Shown: in pieces, positions 19,217 through 26,472 of the stretch
Layout of the letters: each line of letters opens with the position of its first letter
Numbering within the stretch: position 1 is the first letter of the stretch
Assembly (NCBI RefSeq): GCF_002150805.1
Contig: NZ_MTBA01000004.1
Span: 930,001-994,000 of the forward strand
DNA: 64,000 nt
Source: Oceanospirillum sanctuarii
Lineage (GTDB): Bacteria > Pseudomonadota > Gammaproteobacteria > Pseudomonadales > Halomonadaceae
Direction of reading: 5' to 3'
Notes under the pieces: generated by a model
Seen by the model: the letters and a program-made list of their open reading frames with translations, nothing else
Database searches by the model: none
What the model was told of the DNA's origin: nothing
Translations under genes and position numbers: made by a program

Positions 19217-19576
19217 ATGTTACTGATTAACCGTTGGCCGAAAGTCTCTGACTTTGAATTACCGTCCAAGACGGTGACGGATCTGATGAACCTGTTGAAA
19301 GAACCCTTTGAGGATGAAGCAGCGACTCAAAGGGCTTGGCAGGAACTAGGAATCGCCTTGATCGTTATTGGCCCGAATGACTCGCTGAGTACCTTGGAAG
19401 CTTTTAGTGATCGTATGGTGGAACAGATCCGCTTCGCTTTGCAGTATCCCGAAACCGAAGATGCGCTCTCGGAGGATTATCAACTGGTACTGGCAATCAC
19501 CAGTGATAACGGGGGTGGTTTCTATCTGTTGATCCATCGTGAAAGTCCGGTACTGGAGGAGTTGAAGCATGGCTAA
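19217..19576 (+). CDS. Hypothetical element protein
   Basis: A 119-residue acidic soluble protein of unknown function starting MLLINRWPKVSDFELPSK. The start at 19217 has GGAGGAA eight bases upstream; the open frame extends to 19169 without a ribosome site. No signal peptide or membrane segment is seen. Its last codons overlap the next gene by 8 bp, so the two are likely translationally coupled. It is first of a four-gene series (19217-21029) after the integrase. Confidence 0.7.
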   Translation: MLLINRWPKVSDFELPSKTVTDLMNLLKEPFEDEAATQRAWQELGIALIVIGPNDSLSTLEAFSDRMVEQIRFALQYPETEDALSEDYQLVLAITSDNGGGFYLLIHRESPVLEELKHG

Positions 19577-19877
19577 TTTCTCCACGCAGGAGCTGATGCG
19601 TAAGCTCCGTTCAATTCCCGGCATGACTCAGATTACCGATAAGGCCGCGTTGCTGTATGTGGTCTTTGAAGATAGCGACACCCCCCAATGGGTTAAGGCT
19701 GCGATTGTGGCAGCTTTGGCCTATCTGATTAACCCCGCTGATGCTGTACCTGATCCCTTACCGGGTGTGGGTTACAGCGATGACCTGACGGTGCTGATTG
19801 GTGCTGTCGGTACGATCAAAGCCTACATCACGGCTCAACACCGAACCCGTGCCCAACAACTGCTGAAACGGCTTTAA
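19569..19877 (+). CDS. DUF1232 (YkvA-like) protein
   Basis: This 102-residue protein carries the DUF1232 hallmark AALAYLINPADAVPDPLPGVGYSDDLTVL spanning about residues 47-76, a hydrophobic segment with conserved Pro and Asp. Family members are small membrane-associated proteins of unknown function. The ATG overlaps the previous gene by 8 bp. Confidence 0.8.
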   Translation: MANFSTQELMRKLRSIPGMTQITDKAALLYVVFEDSDTPQWVKAAIVAALAYLINPADAVPDPLPGVGYSDDLTVLIGAVGTIKAYITAQHRTRAQQLLKRL

Positions 19878-19944
19878 AGCCCGTTAAGTTCTGCATTTCA
19901 CAAGATTCTACCTACTAATAGAAATACTCAAAGGAGGCCATCCA

Positions 19945-20523
19945 ATGGCGACTAAGCGTAATACTGGCAATCAATTCGATGCAAAATCCGATCCTTCCCT
20001 GAACGAAGACTCCGTGGAGGTGACGCTTGAAGAAGCCTTAGCGGAAGAAGCTGCTGCGGATGCGGATGAAAAATCCACTAACAGCAGTCCCTCAAAAGTA
20101 CCTAAAGCCAAAGCCGATACCCCTGATCCCGATGAAGGGTTTACGATCCTCGTTGAAAAGGGTGAAGCGAATAAGATCAGCCCCAATGCTGAGGGTCTTA
20201 TCTTCTATCAGGTGGCGAAGAAAGATGAGGATGGCAGTCTCTACGTCCGTATTGATAGCAATGAAACCGGAGGCTTACACAGCCGGGAATGGATTGCTTT
20301 GACGGACATTATTGAGCTGCTGCGGGGTCAGAAAAGTAATGACTTCAGCACCATCCTGAAATCCGTCATCGTGGGTAAGAGCCGGAACAACACCAGCTTT
20401 TTGGCGGGTATTCTGCGTTCCGAAGGCATTGCTCTGATTCAGGCATCACCCGAAGGCATCTTCCTGCACCGTCTGGCGGCTAACTTTGATGCTCAGGCTG
20501 AAAAGCTATTAGCCCTCTCTTAA
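19945..20523 (+). CDS. Hypothetical element protein
   Basis: A 192-residue protein with no family I recognise. The first 70 residues are low-complexity, acidic and Ala/Ser-rich and probably disordered. The rest (from GFTILVEKG) looks like a compact alpha/beta domain. An AAAGGAGG ribosome site precedes the ATG. Its place beside the DUF1232 and DUF2787 genes suggests one transcription unit. Confidence 0.7.
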   Translation: MATKRNTGNQFDAKSDPSLNEDSVEVTLEEALAEEAAADADEKSTNSSPSKVPKAKADTPDPDEGFTILVEKGEANKISPNAEGLIFYQVAKKDEDGSLYVRIDSNETGGLHSREWIALTDIIELLRGQKSNDFSTILKSVIVGKSRNNTSFLAGILRSEGIALIQASPEGIFLHRLAANFDAQAEKLLALS

Positions 20524-20591
20524 CCCATCTAGCTCGTCATACCTTCTCGCTACCAGCCCGGTAGCCCACTTACTTTTCTGGACGTTTTATT

Positions 20592-21029
20592 ATGAGCATT
20601 CTGATTATGACAGAAGGCCTTGCTGTGCCTGTTCATCCGAAGCTTGTGGATATTTTGGTATTCCACATGACTCCGATACTGGCGAATGCAAAGGCTGTGA
20701 CCAATAAGGACAGCATCACGCTGAACTTCCGTGACCCTGACTATTCAGCAGAGTCTGGTGGCTATCATCCCGTTGAGATCAAGCTGACCTATCAGGAACA
20801 CCAGTGGTATCTCGACTACATCACCGACTTCTCCTACGTTGGACAAGGCTGGGATGTTGAGCTGGCTAAAGAACTGGATTTTGACTTTGCCTTAGAGCGT
20901 TGTCAGACCCGTTATTTACCTGAAGTGGATCTGTCTGAGGCAGAAGAGCTGTACCAGCTGTTTGAGACGAACTTCATTGCCTATTACGAAATGGAGGTGT
21001 TCACCGTTGTGGTCACGCTGACCCAGTGA
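20592..21029 (+). CDS. DUF2787-like protein
   Basis: This 145-residue protein has the segments NFRDPDYSAESGGYHPVEIKL and YITDFSYVGQGWDVELAKELDFDF, which I recognise as DUF2787-type sequence often found in Vibrio and Shewanella islands. Function is unknown. It is followed at once by the first copy of a 42-bp repeat and a terminator. Confidence 0.7.
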   Translation: MSILIMTEGLAVPVHPKLVDILVFHMTPILANAKAVTNKDSITLNFRDPDYSAESGGYHPVEIKLTYQEHQWYLDYITDFSYVGQGWDVELAKELDFDFALERCQTRYLPEVDLSEAEELYQLFETNFIAYYEMEVFTVVVTLTQ

Positions 21030-21066
21030 CCGGAAACCGACAGGAAATGGACAGGAGCAGTACGAC
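21025..21066. repeat. 42-bp direct repeat, copy 1
   Basis: This starts at the end of the DUF2787 gene and matches 22074-22115 at 40 of 42 positions (core CAGGAAATGGACAGGAGCAG). The two copies bracket the Mrr-like gene, so that gene may have arrived as a cassette by recombination in the repeat. Confidence 0.85.
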
Positions 21067-21089
21067 TGCTGCTCCTCGGTCATTTTTTT
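21053..21089 (+). terminator. Terminator after the DUF2787 gene
   Basis: AGGAGCAG (21053-21060) pairs with CTGCTCCT (21069-21076) and is followed by a T run at 21083-21089. It is part of repeat copy 1. Confidence 0.8.
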
Positions 21090-21106
21090 AACTGGCCTCG
21101 AATAGA

Positions 21107-21997
21107 TCACAGTTCTTCTGAGTCGAAGAAATCATTATCTAGCCCTTTGACTTCATAGGTGCTTTTTATCTGAACACCAACATTAAACTTATGCATTAAG
21201 TCGACCAGTTTCGAACCATCGATGAGTATGATTGTATGATGTGCATCTCGGGCTTTTACTTTAGCTTTTTCATCAAAGTTTGACGTTGTTACAAAAATTC
21301 CTTTTCGAGTATCCCCACTCATTGCCCCGATAAAGTTTCTGATATCCGTTTCTCTCACTTTTTGCTCGCTGTATCTCTTTGCTTGGATATATATCTTTTC
21401 AAGGCCGAGCTGATCTTCATTGATAATTCCATCAATTCCGCCATCGCCGGATTTAGAGGTCTCAATAAAGTCCCCGTACCCCATCTTTTTGAGCAAGATG
21501 AGAATGATTTTTTCAAAAGCATACGGATCGACCTCTTTCAGCCTAATCAGTAACTCATCTTTGACTTCCTGCTCAATCTGATCAAAACCGAGATCAATCA
21601 GGTCTTGGGGGCTAGCATCACTATTTTGTAAGTGGCTGCCGCGAGAAGCTTTTTGTTGTTCGGGCTCATAAAAGCTGATGACATCTGACTTAATGTTTCG
21701 CAGCGATAATGCTTCCGATGACGTGTTCAGACCTTTTTCTGTAATTTGAACAAACCCTCTCCTCGGATAAACAACAAGCCCCCCTTTCTTAAGGTATGAC
21801 TTACCCCATGCGATCCTATTTTCGATAACACGTGCACCGCTTTTCGTTGTTTTTTCAAGGAGATCTGAAGGGAGGTCTGAATAGTACTGCTCCTCGACGG
21901 CTATCAGCAGATCTCTCCCTTTCATGACGTCACCGTTCTTGAGGACTTCTAATATGGGGAGAAAAGTCTCGTTAAATTTTGGCAGTTCCCTTGTCAC
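21107..21997 (-). CDS. mrr: Mrr-family type IV restriction endonuclease
   Basis: This 296-residue protein has an N-terminal winged-helix Mrr_N domain (about 1-90, FLPILEVLKNGDVMKGRDLL, RIAWGKSYLKKGGLV) and a C-terminal Mrr_cat PD-(D/E)XK domain (about 160-280). The nuclease motif is GDGGIDGIINEDQLG then IYIQAKRY, giving the D and QxK residues. Mrr enzymes cut methylated DNA. The start is GTG at 21997 with GAGGA seven bases upstream. It is antisense to its neighbours and bracketed by a 42-bp repeat, which looks like a defence cassette. Confidence 0.9.
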   Translation of the reverse strand: MTRELPKFNETFLPILEVLKNGDVMKGRDLLIAVEEQYYSDLPSDLLEKTTKSGARVIENRIAWGKSYLKKGGLVVYPRRGFVQITEKGLNTSSEALSLRNIKSDVISFYEPEQQKASRGSHLQNSDASPQDLIDLGFDQIEQEVKDELLIRLKEVDPYAFEKIILILLKKMGYGDFIETSKSGDGGIDGIINEDQLGLEKIYIQAKRYSEQKVRETDIRNFIGAMSGDTRKGIFVTTSNFDEKAKVKARDAHHTIILIDGSKLVDLMHKFNVGVQIKSTYEVKGLDNDFFDSEEL

Positions 21998-22073
21998 TTC
22001 AGTGTCCTCATTAGTTATTCAAGACAAACTTCATATATACCCGAAGTTTACATGCTTGAGTTCCAGCTAGGCT

Positions 22074-22115
22074 AGTGACTGGAAACCGGCAGGAAATGGA
22101 CAGGAGCAGTACGAC
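22074..22115. repeat. 42-bp direct repeat, copy 2
   Basis: Second copy of the unit at 21025-21066, with two mismatches. Copy 1 follows a coding region directly; copy 2 lies in non-coding sequence about 75 bp upstream of the mrr start codon. Confidence 0.85.
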
Positions 22116-22140
22116 ACTGCTCCTTGTTCTTTCTTTTTTT
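22102..22140 (+). terminator. Terminator in repeat copy 2
   Basis: AGGAGCAGT (22102-22110) pairs with ACTGCTCCT (22116-22124) around ACGAC and is followed by a T-rich stretch. The hairpin is shifted from that of copy 1 but keeps pairing, so selection may maintain it. Confidence 0.78.
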
Positions 22141-22286
22141 ACCCGATAAACCGAGTCTTATGTTTAAGCGATACCGAAGTGCGCAAGAATCAGGGTTTAC
22201 GTCTGAAGGGATTTAAGATCCCTTTAGCCTGGAAGTAGGAATTAGGGGGCTAGAAAAGTACTATTGGGGTGCTAAACACGATGGCA

Positions 22287-22309
22287 TAAGCCCGTAGGGG
22301 GTATAGATA
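22287..22309. repeat. 22-bp direct repeat flanking the nuclease segment, left copy
   Basis: TAAGCCCGTAGGGG then (G)TATAGATA recurs at 25526-25547 with one extra G here. The two copies bracket the umuC remnant and the AT-rich gene, and the left copy ends about where umuC similarity begins. Confidence 0.8.
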
Positions 22310-22324
22310 CGCGATCATCAATCA

Positions 22325-22803
22325 ATGCGAGAGGCCGTATCCAACTATGTTGTTCGCGGTGCCGAGTAGCTCCGGGGTGAACGTCAAACAGCACGTTTAC
22401 TGACGGTGTTTCTGCGTACCAGTCCGTTCTGGAGAATGAGCCTCAGTATCGCGCGTCTAAGAGTCATACTTTCTCAGTGCCGACTTCGGATACCCGTGAG
22501 CTACTCAACATCAGTTCACAGCTTTTACGAGCGGTATGGCGGGACGGCTACCGCTTTGCAAAAGCTGGGATCTTATTGTCTGATTTCTACCCTGAGGGGC
22601 CATTTCAGCCTGAGCTGTTCGATACACCAACGAAGCCATCAGATCCACGGTTGATGTCTGTTGTGGACATCGTCAACAGACACAACCGTGGAGGGGTGTT
22701 CTTTGCCAGTCAGGGGATTGCACGAACATGGTCTTTTAAACGGTACTACCTTTCGCCAATGTATACAACTCAATGGTCATCACTACCACGGGTCAAACAA
22801 TGA
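22325..22803 (+). pseudogene. umuC: umuC C-terminal remnant (error-prone DNA polymerase V subunit)
   Basis: Reading from 22325 gives MREAVSNYVVRGAE, a TAG stop, then LRGERQTARLLTVFLRTSPF. A one-base frame change follows, then ENEPQYRASKSHTFSVPTSD and the UmuC C-terminal DUF4113 stretch (GYRFAKAGILLSDFYP, DIVNRHNRGGVFFASQGI, LSPMYTTQWSSLP) to a TGA at 22803. The N-terminal polymerase domain is absent. With a nonsense codon and a frameshift, this is a decayed fragment. A Y-family polymerase was once part of this island. Confidence 0.85.
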
Positions 22804-22812
22804 GGTTTGATA

Positions 22813-25461
22813 ATGAGAAAACATGAAATCAAAAATAAAAACACTAAAGAATTGGAAAAAATATTATCAGACAACAAGCTAAAAACAGGTGTAGATATAG
22901 ATAAATTAAAGTGCAAGGAAAAGTTCAACATAACTTGCACGGTATGTAACTTTGAGTTCTCAAACTCTCTCGACAATATGCGCAACACCAACAACTATTG
23001 TAAAGTTTGTTCATATGCCAAGACGATAACAGAAAAATTCAACTACCACTCGAAAGATCACAATATAATAAACTACGAATACTCTGAAAGTCTTAACCCA
23101 GAACTAACTGGAAAAAAAGGAAAACCGCGACATGGAGCTGTAGCAACCATAGTTCATAAAACCTGCGGTACAGAAATCAAACACGAGCTCCACCTTCTTA
23201 AGAGTATTTTTACTGAAAGCCATGTTGGCAATGGTATGAGATTATTAAGATGCGACTTCTGCTCTGGAATTGAAGAACTCAATAAAATAGAATTAGAAAT
23301 AACAAGACTAAAAAAATCCAACCTTATCGAATCCGCGAAAGAAATATGGGGTGATAAAACAAAAATAAAAGCAACCAATGGGGGCTATATAGTAAGTACA
23401 CCAAGCCTTGAAGGGATTTACCCGAACAATGAGATTCCTGTTCAATCTATAATGCCAAAAAACGTAAAAGGGAGAATTAAAGGCCAATTAGAAGAAGAGT
23501 TTATAAGCGAGAAAATGCTATCCAAACTTATAAACGAAGATAAAACACTCATACATAAAACAGAAAAATTAATAGAAGAAGCCAGACTATATGGAGCAGA
23601 AATAAAAAACATAGCCTACATACCACCAAAAAATAACAGACTTTATCAAGGAAGCAGTCAGAAAACAAAATACAGAAAACAAGGTGAGTACTACACTATA
23701 TCAACAGCAAGCGGAAATACCTCTTCATTAAAAACTCCTTTTAGATTGAGAGAGACTCTATTTGGAAGAAAGGAAATAAGAAGAAGCCAAACTCTATTGC
23801 TTTGCATTCTAAAAGAATTATTTCCTTACAATGAAGATGGCGACCCTGTCATTTGGGAGGAGAACAATAGAAAGATTCTAGAAAACAACTGGGAGATTGA
23901 CATAAGAGGTAGTAATTTAATTAAAGAAAACAATGGATTAATGTTCGAATACCAAGGACACCAGTCACACTTAGAATGTATAAAAACCATTACAAGGGAC
24001 AAGAAAAAAATTGAAATATCAAAAAAACTTGGATACATACTTATAGTAATAAATAGATTTAAAAAGGAATGTGTAACAGCAGCAACAGAGGCTACATTAA
24101 GAGCTATAAAAAAACATGAGATGCACCACAAAATATCTCCACTCATAAACAAAAAAATCCAAATAGAAAACATCGATAGAGACTACAAGTCAAGTATAGA
24201 AAGAAAAATAAGAGAGGTCTATGATGCAGCTAAAAACATAGAAAAAAGATACAAACACAAGATATTATCAGAAAAAAAATCATTTATAAAAAACGAAGTA
24301 TTACAGTACAAGTGCGGCAACTGCGGAAGCAATAACAGCATTGAAGCAAAGCATTTCATTACTAAAAACACTGTTTACTGCCCGAACTGCCAACACCAAA
24401 AAAATAGTGAATATGCTTGCAATAGAAGAGCAGAAGAATATAAGTCACAACTGAAAAATATCTGGAATGAGATAGATGAAAATATAAAAAGTCAAATTAT
24501 AGAAAAACCAAAATCATCAACTATAAAATGCCCACAGTGCGATAAAGAAGTAAAATTCACTGGTGATAAGAATGCACTATCAAAATGGATACTACATTTT
24601 TCAAAGTTTCTATGCCCATACTGCTTAAACAAAGGAAAAATTATATTCACAAATGAAGCTGGTTTAAAGCAATGCATAAAAGCCGAAAAAAAATGTAAAA
24701 AAATAATGTCTGAGCTTTCCTTTGGCGACCCTGAAAAATGGTACAATCACATAGAATTTGACAATGAAAAAAATGAAGTTATTTTAACCATTGAATGTAA
24801 CAATGGCCATATATCAAAACACCCGCCTAGGAAATGGACTCAAATATTAAATTCAAAGAAGCGAAATATAATTGACAGTTACTGTAGTCATTGCCATGAA
24901 ATATCACATGGATCATCATACGATGACGGCGTCCACTTAGAAAGGCTAAAAAAGTTCCATCCAAGTGCATACTTCATACATGAAAGGAGAAATGGTTTTT
25001 TTAGAGCTTCGTGTGGTGAACACTCGAAAATCGGTGAATTCGATTTTGAGCACCCTGAGTTTCATATTGACCCCCATATTTTGGGCCACCGATTTAGAAA
25101 ATACAGCCGTGGGGAGACATCGTTTTGCTACATGTGCTCCTTAGAATTCTCATGGCAACTTCCGGGTGGTAAGAAAACAATGTCGTCAATTAACTTGAGA
25201 TTAAAACATCGTGCAGCATTTATTGCCGATATGTTGGGCGAGCATTCCATTGAAAACGCTTCATTAAGAAAAACTAAAAATTTGTACGAAGAGGATGTTA
25301 CCTCAAGTGAAACTATTATATTTCAGTGTCATGACGTCAATCATCCAACTATTAAGACGACATTTAACAACCTATTTAACAGACATAAGCCCGGCTATTG
25401 CAAAATCTGCTTAGCGAAAGTTTTCGTTTCAAGGTTTTCTGATCTTACAAACAAATACTAA
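22813..25461 (+). CDS. Large multi-zinc-ribbon protein with putative PD-(D/E)XK/Vsr-like nuclease core
   Basis: This 882-residue Lys/Ile/Asn-rich protein is much more AT-rich than its surroundings. Cysteine pairs of zinc-ribbon or treble-clef type recur along it: CTVC/CKVC and CDFC in the N-terminal third; CGNC/CPNC, CPQC/CPYC, CSHC, CYMC and CKIC in the C-terminal half. Between them (about residues 325-415) lies a nuclease-like pattern: E335 in LKELFPY, D363 in WEIDIRG, E379-x-Q381 in MFEYQGHQSH, then RDKKKIEISKKLGYILIVI. That order resembles Vsr/DUF559-type PD-(D/E)XK enzymes with ExQ for ExK. A DNA-binding restriction or homing function is an inference. I chose ATG 22813 (AGG upstream) over a TTG at 22807. 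The frame starts 9 bp after the umuC remnant. Confidence 0.7.
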   Translation: MRKHEIKNKNTKELEKILSDNKLKTGVDIDKLKCKEKFNITCTVCNFEFSNSLDNMRNTNNYCKVCSYAKTITEKFNYHSKDHNIINYEYSESLNPELTGKKGKPRHGAVATIVHKTCGTEIKHELHLLKSIFTESHVGNGMRLLRCDFCSGIEELNKIELEITRLKKSNLIESAKEIWGDKTKIKATNGGYIVSTPSLEGIYPNNEIPVQSIMPKNVKGRIKGQLEEEFISEKMLSKLINEDKTLIHKTEKLIEEARLYGAEIKNIAYIPPKNNRLYQGSSQKTKYRKQGEYYTISTASGNTSSLKTPFRLRETLFGRKEIRRSQTLLLCILKELFPYNEDGDPVIWEENNRKILENNWEIDIRGSNLIKENNGLMFEYQGHQSHLECIKTITRDKKKIEISKKLGYILIVINRFKKECVTAATEATLRAIKKHEMHHKISPLINKKIQIENIDRDYKSSIERKIREVYDAAKNIEKRYKHKILSEKKSFIKNEVLQYKCGNCGSNNSIEAKHFITKNTVYCPNCQHQKNSEYACNRRAEEYKSQLKNIWNEIDENIKSQIIEKPKSSTIKCPQCDKEVKFTGDKNALSKWILHFSKFLCPYCLNKGKIIFTNEAGLKQCIKAEKKCKKIMSELSFGDPEKWYNHIEFDNEKNEVILTIECNNGHISKHPPRKWTQILNSKKRNIIDSYCSHCHEISHGSSYDDGVHLERLKKFHPSAYFIHERRNGFFRASCGEHSKIGEFDFEHPEFHIDPHILGHRFRKYSRGETSFCYMCSLEFSWQLPGGKKTMSSINLRLKHRAAFIADMLGEHSIENASLRKTKNLYEEDVTSSETIIFQCHDVNHPTIKTTFNNLFNRHKPGYCKICLAKVFVSRFSDLTNKY

Positions 25462-25743
25462 TAATGGCTTAGATAGCAGTAAATTTTCTGTCGAAACTGT
25501 TTGCCTGCCCCTCCCTTGCTTTGACGTAAGCCCGTAGGGGTATAGATAGAGAGTCAGCGCCAATCTTTTGTAGATCGTTTTTCTGCGGTCTCGGTCTCGA
25601 TCCTGTCTGTTCGGCCTCCCCTCTAAAACTATCAGTAGCATGTAAAGGTATCTCGGGGCTTCTGCCCCGTGCCCCATGGTGAGACGCTGGACGGAAAAAA
25701 ACCTGAACGCCTAAGTAGTTACCGCTTAGTGATAGTAGCTACC
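25462..25743. other. Right-end non-coding region of the element
   Basis: About 280 bp with no convincing gene. It contains the right copy of the 22-bp repeat (25526-25547), a GC-rich hairpin around CGGGGCTTCTGCCCCG near 25653-25668, and TGATAGTA at 25730-25737 next to attR. Confidence 0.5.
25526..25547. repeat. 22-bp direct repeat flanking the nuclease segment, right copy
   Basis: TAAGCCCGTAGGGG then TATAGATA, in the same orientation as 22287-22309 and 3.2 kb away. It marks the likely right edge of the umuC-remnant/nuclease segment. Confidence 0.8.
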
Positions 25744-25801
25744 ACGGATTCAAAATCCGTTGCCTCACGGCGTGGCGGTTCGAGTCCGCCCACCGGTACC
25801 A
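25744..25801 (+). pseudogene. attR and 3' half of interrupted tRNA-Leu(CAA)
   Basis: The 15-bp core ACGGATTCAAAATCC (25744-25758) is followed by GTTG, the variable arm, the T arm GGCGG-TTCGAGT-CCGCC, acceptor strand CACCGGT, discriminator A and CCA. Upstream sequence cannot form an acceptor 5' strand or D arm. It pairs properly only with the stump at 15494-15535, so it is the severed 3' half and not a functional tRNA. Confidence 0.9.
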
Positions 25802-26017
25802 CTAAATTCCTCAACAAAAGCTCACAGCAATGTGGGCTTTTGTTGTTTCTGGGCCACATAAAATCCGTGCCCATACTCGCCCGCCTTTAATCACAAAGTG
25901 CTATGCGCAGTTAATGACGATTCGTTATCTGTCCTACCGCTACCCACCAAGATATATATCAAGCCGCCGACCTTTTAACGATCATGATCTGAACCATGGA
26001 GAGGATGACGCTGAACG

Positions 26018-26434
26018 ATGCATATTGAAGTAATCACAGAGCCAACACACGAAGAGATCCAGAGTGTCATTGACGGAGTTAACCGTCATAACGCGCCGCA
26101 CTTTGCAGCGATCCGAAGCCAGGACTTCACCTGTTTTGTGTACGATGATAATGGTGAAAAATCCGGAGGCTTGTATGGCGAACTTTGGGGAAACTGGTTG
26201 CTGGTTAAGTATCTCTGGGTCAGTCCGGGGTCAAAAGGAAAAGGCCTGGGGCGCGAGCTTCTGCAGAAAGCGGAAGCCTTTGCAATAGACAAAGGCTGCC
26301 ACTCTGTCTTTCTCGATACCTACAGCTTTCAGGCTAAGCCTTTTTATGAAAAGCAAGGCTATAAAGTCGAGATGGCACTAACACAATATCCGGTAACAGA
26401 TACCCGTTACTACTTAAGAAAGACGCTGAAATAA
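26018..26434 (+). CDS. GNAT-family N-acetyltransferase
   Basis: This 138-residue protein has the GNAT fold signature: beta4 WLLVKYLWVSPGSKGKGLGREL with the acetyl-CoA pyrophosphate loop (GSKGKGLG), then helix AEAFAIDKGCHSVFLDTYSFQA and KPFYEKQGYK. The substrate is not predictable. It is the first chromosomal gene right of the tRNA-Leu 3' half and converges with the channel gene that follows. Confidence 0.88.
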   Translation: MHIEVITEPTHEEIQSVIDGVNRHNAPHFAAIRSQDFTCFVYDDNGEKSGGLYGELWGNWLLVKYLWVSPGSKGKGLGRELLQKAEAFAIDKGCHSVFLDTYSFQAKPFYEKQGYKVEMALTQYPVTDTRYYLRKTLK

Positions 26435-26472
26435 ACTCAGCCCCCGTTAACTGATGAGCCTTTAAGTCCGGG

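Larger units (their letters stand above)
15521..25758. mobile_element. Integrative element in tRNA-Leu(CAA), about 10.2 kb
   Basis: The ends are the 15-bp core repeats, and a tyrosine integrase is inside (17939-19129). Cargo comprises a complete tRNA-Leu, a DUF1566-M48 fusion, four small proteins, an Mrr-like nuclease, a umuC remnant and a large AT-rich zinc-ribbon protein. Base composition is mixed: the last gene is far more AT-rich than the chromosome. No conjugation, capsid or replication genes are seen, so it is either a minimal mobilisable island or a decayed one. Excision would restore the original tRNA gene. Confidence 0.88.

Noticed and set aside
22406-22654. Separate 82-residue protein
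   Set aside because: It joins two frames of the umuC remnant by chance and has no independent similarity after the SPF segment.
25669-25890. Small protein across the right junction
   Set aside because: It reads through the tRNA-Leu 3' half and has no ribosome site.
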